DNA of 64,000 nt, taken from assembly GCA_001599915.1 (NCBI GenBank), contig BCIG01000008.1:124001-188000 (forward strand), given 5' to 3'. Shown here piece after piece: positions 57,412 to 64,000 of this stretch (the first letter of the stretch is position 1; each line of letters starts with the position of its first letter). Both the position numbers and the translations under genes were made by a program. This DNA is from Symbiotaphrina buchneri (lineage: Eukaryota > Ascomycota > Symbiotaphrinales > Symbiotaphrinaceae). Under the pieces are notes generated by a model. It searched no databases, had not been told where the DNA came from, and saw only the letters and a list, made by a program, of their open reading frames with translations.

Positions 57412-60112
57412 GGTTGCGTCTCAACTCTATCTTCGTGTGGGTGCTTGGTGGTGAGGTGGTTGAGCTGCTGGATGCAACTTATTAGCAGCAAATCCTTGTA
57501 GTTGGTCCAGTGACGACAAGCGCCAGCAACACGGGCTGCGAGGCAGCAAGGACCGCAGACGGCACTGAGAGCAGGAGTTTACCTTTTGCAATTGAATACG
57601 CTCCAAGATGCGGGCGATGAGGTGTTTTGTCGTGATTGTTGGGAAAGGGTAGTCAGTCTCGTGGTGCGGATCGAGCAATACGGAGTGGTCTGGAGAAGAG
57701 GTGAGGCCAGCAGGCAGCCCATTTCCTAGGGTCGCTTGTCATCCAGTCGACGTCACCGAACCAACTTCTGTTTACTCCACCTAAGGGTACAGGGTACAAA
57801 GTACCCTTCGCTCAGCCACACGCAATCAGCCTCTTTCGATTGTGGCTGACTCCCGTGCCTTATGCACAACTGTCTTTGTCGCTCGAATCATTATCAGCAG
57901 CTGACAATTCTTGTATGAATGGCAACAGATATATCTGGCTCTTCACTTGATGTGGCGGTCGTGTTATATCTTTAATTGAGGCTACTTTAAGCACGGAAAT
58001 CTTATCTTATCCAGCTATGGATGTATACAACCCTGTCTTGACAGTCTGAAATGGGCCGTTGTCCCGTTCGTTTCTATCATTGCTGGGCTTTAGGAGCAAG
58101 CGGCTGCAGGAACAGAGTACTACTGTACGTGCAGAGGACTTGGCTATGATTTAAATCAATCGACAGCTGTCAGTACGTCCCGGAACGACCCCACAACTCT
58201 AGACCGCTCGACTGCTTGCTGCAACACCGAGTGCTCAATCAGGAGCCAAGAATAGGCCTTGCAAGGCTCCGTTTCGTACATCTCCTGTTCACAATCTGTC
58301 ATCGGCGGTCGGGTAAATCTCCGTTGTGTTGGACTGCCTTAACCTAGCCCAGGTCGGCATCTCACAAGGCATTAAAGGGACTAAACCCTCGGCTGTAATC
58401 AATTAAGGGGACCAACTCTGAAACACGGAAGGAAAACAATGAGAAAACACCGCTCCGATGCTCCGAGTCCTGAAACAATCCAACGATATTATTATTTTTT
58501 TGTTCACTTTGTTATTGAGACCAACTGAGAACAGTTCCTGTTGTGACTGCCGAGGTCCTCGTCGTACCTTTGATACCGTTCATCCGTGCATTGCTTGCTG
58601 GCTTTCCCTGTCGCTGCTCCCATTAACAAATAATGGATCTGTCCGTCTCCTCAGGGGGTCAGTGCGCGGGTCCATGCCCATGTGCCTCATATGCGTCTAG
58701 TGAGGAATGAAAGGAGCACATGGGCTGAAGCTATCGCTATCGGCCCCGACTTATCACGGGATGAGGGGCAATTGGAATGCCCATGGTGGATTCTTGATGG
58801 TCCCGTGACATTGATTGAAGTCATCATGGGTTTTTTTGTCCCACATGTATCCCAAAGACGGTTTCTAAAAGATTGCACAAGTAAACGTAGAAGCGGGAAG
58901 CTTCGAAGACAGGCCGGCCCTTGAGCCGGTGCAGCCAAGGTCGATTTCACGCTTGGACCCTACCGCGTCTTAAAAAGGAGACAGGAGATTGCGGCAGGTG
59001 GAACTGCAACCCAAACGGCCTGTGTTCGTCAATTCTCAACCAATCAGTGGGCGCCCTCTCCCAAATTAGACTCCTTCTTTTCGTGAGCGGTAGGTTGTAG
59101 GTGGTAAAAGTAATTATTGTTGCATGGTGCTTACGGTAGGCTGTTACGGATAGCGTTACTCGGACTCCGGTACTCACAGTAAGGTAAGGTTGTGTCTGAA
59201 AGGGAACCAGGTCTAATCTCCCTCACCAATCTCCGCCGCTGTCGTCGATTGCCCGGGAGTTAACCTCTTTCCTTCTTCCGCTCGGCCTGGTAAATCAAGG
59301 AAGCAAGGAAGAAAACGGGCAGAGCCTTTCTTGCGTCGACTCCGTTCGCACGTTTCGTCTGGAGCCGCAGTTCGCGTCGGGCGGCGAGTTGATGTGTTGG
59401 CAGCAGGCAAGCGACCAGTCACCATGCTCGGTAGGAGCATCGTCTGGAAATTAATCGCATGTTGACAGCCCGAACCCGCGGCCACTATTCGCTCGCTGCG
59501 TCCATCAATCATTGCTCACCAACTGCAAGCTTGTGGATCTGCTATTCACCTCCGGAGGAGAAGACTGGCAAACAGAGAAAACCCGTCATTCGACCTGCAA
59601 CAACTGTTTGGAAGCGCTCAGGCCGCTCGCCAACCTCAGTGATCGATCAGGCCTTAGACGAGAGTCATTCACCGACAGTAAACAGACCCCTCTGCGACGT
59701 GGGACTACCGCGACACCGTGTTTCCGTCCTCTATATCGATATCTGCTGTTTTGCCCGGGTCGAACTTGCTCGATCAACACATCCACAACCAGTCAATTCG
59801 CGCCTTTCTCCGTCGCGTGGTCGGTCGATGACGGTTGTGTTTAGCGTGCAACAACTCAGCATCAGGCTTCTTCAGGCACACCAACCATCACAAGCGGGAC
59901 CATATGAGGTGGATACAAGGGACGCATGCTGGTCAATATCGCCTTGAACCTCGTCGGCCATAAGGTCTGGGACTTGTAAGCTCCTCAATACTGGCTAGGG
60001 TCTTGCGGTTCCGACTAGCCGGTGGGAGCCGCGGCTGATAAGCGCCCCGTCTATAGCCCTCAACCTGAAGTCGGGGACTCTTCATAAGCCGTGGTAGTCA
60101 GTCGTTGACACA
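57412..60112. other. 2.7-kb divergent intergenic region, no supported gene
   Basis: Between the BAP31 and kinase starts. Open frames (for example 59459-59947 on plus) lack any family signature. The right half is likely the long leader and promoter of the kinase gene. Confidence 0.5.
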
Positions 60113-63100
60113 ATGTCATCTGCTGCTATGCAGGCTGTTCCTCCACACTCGCAAGCTCCTCCATCTCTCAACTCACATTCGATCCCTACGTCTCCAATAT
60201 CGCCCCGTCAGTACGCGCAGCAGTCCAACAGCAACACTGCCTCACCCTCTTCCTCCAGGCGTCCTGTGCGTCATGCTGGAGGCAGCACATATTCAGAAGG
60301 GCCCACGGCACAGCAGTTCTCTTCTCCTGACGGCAATGCTTCGTCTTCCACGACGCCTAGAGGGCAACAGTTCCCTCAAGGGTCTAACGAATCATCACCG
60401 TTGGCAGTCACCTCACCTTCCTCATTCTCTGCGCGGGCGCAACGACAAGAACAACGAGGAGGCCCTCCAATTCCTCCTCCTCCACGAACGTCCTCCAACC
60501 AAAATGTTCCCACTCGACGAGCTGTAGCTTCTAATGAGCCACTTCAGGAGGCAACCAACCAGGCGAGGCTGTCGGATGATCGTCCTTCTTCCTCCCGAGC
60601 GTCTGCACCTAGTGACAGACGCCAGTATAGGGAACGGGAACAAGGTCCCCCACCGACTGGTCCTGTGAGGGAACGTGTGAGAGATGATACAAGTGCTGGT
60701 ACATCAACTGGAAGTCGATCAAGACGAAGAGCTCAAGAGAATCCGGTGGAGGATTCACCGAGAAACGTACATCCAAGGGAAGGGAGGGCAGACGCGTTAC
60801 CTACAAGACCTGCTGCAACAACAGCATCGACGTCCGCACCAGAGCAGCCGCAAGAAATGGTTCGAGAAAACAGCCATATCATAAACCGCGTTGTAGTCAC
60901 GGATCCCCAAGAAGATCTGGTAAGGGAACAGGCACGATTGGCTGAATCGGTCCCGCTTTCTGCCGATCCTGATCTTCCTCCGATCACTGGACTAGATGTA
61001 CCGGAGGGTGATGCTAGAGAAGGTAGCGTCCAGGTTACTGGGAGCAGTCGACAAGAACAATCCAGCCGTAATCCAAGGCAAAGGGAGAATCGGTTCGGAG
61101 ACTACATCCTGGGACAGACACTTGGGGAGGGAGAATTTGGGAAGGTCAAGATGGGGTGGAAACGAGAAGGCGGCGTTCAGGTGGCCATAAAACTCATACG
61201 CAGGGAGACCCTTGGATCAAACCCCAGCCGCTTGCCTAAAATATACCGTGAGATACAAATCCTCCGCGGGCTCGAGCATCCGAATATCGTCCGTCTGCAT
61301 GAGATGGTGGAGACGGACCGACACATTGGAATCATTCTGGAATACGCCTCGGGAGGGGAACTCTTCGACTATATCCTCAACCACCGTTATTTGAAGGATC
61401 ATTCTGCAAGGCGACTATTTGCTCAGCTGGTCTCGGGAGTAGGGTATTTGCACAAGAAAGGCATAGTGCATCGCGATCTCAAGTTGGAGAATTTACTCCT
61501 TGACAGGAATCGGAATATAATCATTACCGATTTTGGTTTTGCTAACACTTTCGATCCAAACGACGAATTGAGCGAAGAAATAGAATACAACCTCCAAAAT
61601 CGCGAATTTGTTAAGCGAATGAACTTGGAAAGAATCGGCGAGAATGGGTTGCGAAGGGGCGACCTGATGCAAACAAGTTGTGGGAGTCCTTGTTACGCTG
61701 CCCCTGAGCTAGTGGTCAGCGATTCGCTATATACTGGCCGAAAAGTTGACGTTTGGAGTTGCGGGGTCATCCTGGTACGTCTTATCTTATGCTGACAGCT
61801 CCTGCATGCCCCCCTTGATACTAATACGGCATCTCTTCCTAGTACGCAATGCTTGCAGGTTATTTACCGTTTGATGATGACCCTGCAAATCCAGAAGGAG
61901 ACAACATCAACCTACTGTACAAGTATATTGTGTCTACGCCGCTTACATTTCCGGAATATGTTACACCACATGCGCGAGATTTGTTGAGGAGGATATTAGT
62001 TCCAGATCCAAGGAAACGAGCAGATCTATTCGAGGTTGCTCGCCATAGCTGGCTGAGTGAGTATTCGCATGTGGTGGCGTTGATCACGAGCAGCACTACT
62101 ACGACAGGTGATATCGCAAATACCACTGTCACTTCTGGTAAATATCTCCTTGTTGCATTTGGCAGAACTGAAAGCATTAACGGCGCCGCAGAAGACCAAC
62201 CAGAAGCACCAGTGCTAGGACGGAGTGCCTCTGTTCGCGAGCCAACAAAAGCTCATCAGCCGCATATCTCACCTGTTGGCGGCTTGGTTCCCAAGCACGG
62301 AAATGTAGCACCCGAACAGCAGGACAAGCCTAGGGATGCCAAGAGAAGGACTGTGCAGGTGGAATATGTTGCGCCCCAATCTTCCACTGCCCGGGGTGAT
62401 CGATCTCCCAGTGAGACTAGAGCAGGACCTTCCAAAACTCGGGCAAGATCTGCGGCTCAAGGACCTGTGGAAGTGCCACCGCAGCGTGTTACATCAACAC
62501 AAAAGCCGCTGCCCCAGGATCCGCCGGTATCGCGTGACGTGGCGGATCTCCAAGCTCAAGCACGGGCAGGTCGACCTTCAAGTTCGTCGCATAGTCCGGG
62601 CGAGAACGTTAGGCCAAGGCGGGATGTTCCACGATCGACTTCTGACTCTGTTTGGGCTGGCGCTGCTTTCGCCTCAACTAGGCCATCGACTAGGGACTCT
62701 CTCAGCTCAGCAGGCATGCTTGACTCGATGAGACTACCCTCAAGAGGTAACTCCTATGGTCAGCCGGTGGCCCCGACTGTTGCGGTTACGAACGCGCAAG
62801 GCAGGTTGGCTCAACCGAAGAATAACAGAGGGTACATCATTTCCTCCCCGATTCCCCAGCAAGAGCCATTCGATGCATCTTTCGGGCGACCCAGTGCTCA
62901 TCCTGCACCACCAAAGTTTGGCCAAGATCAATCGGCCACTCAATCGCAGAAGGGCCATAAGCGCTCAAATACTGTGTCAGGTATATCGGAAAAGATATTC
63001 GGTCGTCCTGGCTCATTCTTCGGTGGAGGAAGGCATGTTCAAGCAGCAGAAAAGCCGCAAAAATCCTATCCGCCTACAAGCATGTCTGGACCCATTTCTT

Positions 63101-63792
63101 CAGAAAGCCCAAGAGCTTCTACTGACTCACGACGGCCATCGGGGATATTCCGAAGGAGAGAAAGTGACGCTGCCAGCCGTGATAAGCCAAGAAGATTTTC
63201 GCTTCTTCCACATTCTTTCTCACTACGGAACTTTGTATCTGCACCCAAGGAGAACACTCCGCCGACAACCGCACAGCCCAATACTGAGCATGGAGGCTAC
63301 ATGCCACCACCAGCTTCGCGTAACAACGATCAACAACGAGCTGGTGTGGCGGAAGGCTCGAGCGGCGGCGGGTACGATGGTCCGTATGCCAACGTCAGGG
63401 ATAGCCCCGTTCATCGGAGTAGGCATAACGAGGCAGCGGCTTCTTCACCACAATATGACGTGGACGATTACCAACCGTACGGACATAGCTACAATGGTGA
63501 GGATTCGCGCCACACAGAGCCATATCAGCAACATCCTGGCATGTCTGAGGCCGGCCAACAGGACCCGCCTCAACGTGTCCCCAGAAGCGACAGCTATGCC
63601 GATGAGTTCCAGCCACAACAGCGTGCGCGGACTGCTAGAGGTCACGCCGTCTTACAGAAGAATAATCGGAAATTCACCGATGCGTATGAGTATGATCCTG
63701 CTGCAGGGGGTCACTATGGTGGAAGTCCCGGGGCAGCCAGAAAGGTAATGGACTTCTTCAGGAGAAGAGGAAGAGCAAGGGCGGGTGAATGA
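60113..63792 (+). CDS. Kin4-like Ser/Thr protein kinase
   Basis: A 1185-aa protein kinase in three exons (60113-61774, 61843-62137, 62192-63792). A long disordered N-terminus (1-320) precedes the kinase domain: [16 protein letters not shown] with Lys360, HRDLKLEN with Asp455, DFGFAN with Asp473, then [16 protein letters not shown]. Between DFG and the T-loop lies an insertion of about 40 residues (from DPNDELSEE to LRRGDLM), longer than in yeast Kin4. HPWLSEY-like [11 protein letters not shown], then SVREP, leads into a disordered tail ending [15 protein letters not shown], a basic amphipathic end that may bind membrane. Yeast Kin4 holds the spindle-position checkpoint; that role here is inferred. 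Intron 2 (62138-62191, 54 bp) is in frame and stop-free, but family continuity supports its removal. Confidence 0.87.
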
Positions 63793-64000
63793 ACAGGCAG
63801 TGTCTTTTGATTTCTTGCTCAAGTGCTTTGCGCTTCTGGTGCCGGGTGTGCAGCGTTATGTAATGCATGTGATTGTTAAGCGGACGGTCAGACAGAGGAG
63901 AAGCCGCAGCAAATTGTTTTTGACGTTCTTGTATACCCATTTCCATCTTAATCTTCTCATTGACATTCGCCTTTGCTCGTCAAGGCTTGCAGGGGCTGTT

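Noticed and set aside
59459-59947. 162-codon plus-strand open frame upstream of the kinase
   Set aside because: No recognisable protein features; more likely leader sequence of the kinase gene.

Overview
The window is about 64 kb of nuclear DNA from a filamentous ascomycete (Pezizomycotina). Genes lie on both strands and carry short GT-AG introns, mostly 45-90 bp. The gene content is typically fungal: Zn2Cys6 and bZIP/DUF3425 regulators, a Clr5-domain protein, HET-C, ACR3, DUF3405 and DUF1479 proteins, secreted GH31 alpha-glucosidase and a Kin4-type kinase. Family resemblance suggests Eurotiomycetes, but this is an inference without a database search.

Layout. Bases 1-4570 are a transposon graveyard. 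It holds copia pol fragments in both orientations that converge on palindromic LTR-like units, followed by a tandemly duplicated relic of a DDE integrase. From 5.8 to 34.5 kb the order is: xylitol dehydrogenase (+), arsenite permease ACR3 (-), a membrane-anchored PIPK-like protein (-), a 77-aa Hva1/TUDOR protein (-), a Clr5 protein with an internal duplication (+), mitochondrial D-lactate dehydrogenase (+), a Zn2Cys6 regulator (+), a DUF3405 type II membrane protein (-), a Rab4-type GTPase (+), an acyl-CoA dehydrogenase (-) and a bZIP/DUF3425 factor (-). Bases 34.5-39.4 kb are gene-poor, with a 27-codon piece of an M1 aminopeptidase and an unrecognised coding-like region that is broken or multi-intron. 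From 39.4 to 63.8 kb come a spartin/senescence-domain protein (+), a disordered coiled-coil protein (-), a UCH-type deubiquitinase (-), a HET-C protein with an apparent frameshift (+), alpha-glucosidase (+), a DUF1479 oxygenase-like protein (+), BAP31/Yet3 (-) and a Kin4-like kinase (+).

I see no backbone synthase and no co-oriented biosynthetic run, so this is not a secondary-metabolite cluster. The genes are a mixture of carbon use (xylitol dehydrogenase, D-lactate dehydrogenase, alpha-glucosidase, acyl-CoA dehydrogenase), membrane traffic and lipids (Rab4, BAP31, PIPK-like, spartin-like), detoxification (ACR3) and regulation. Their proximity alone does not imply a joint function. Splice junctions were placed by eye from GT/AG signals, reading-frame continuity and protein-family continuity.
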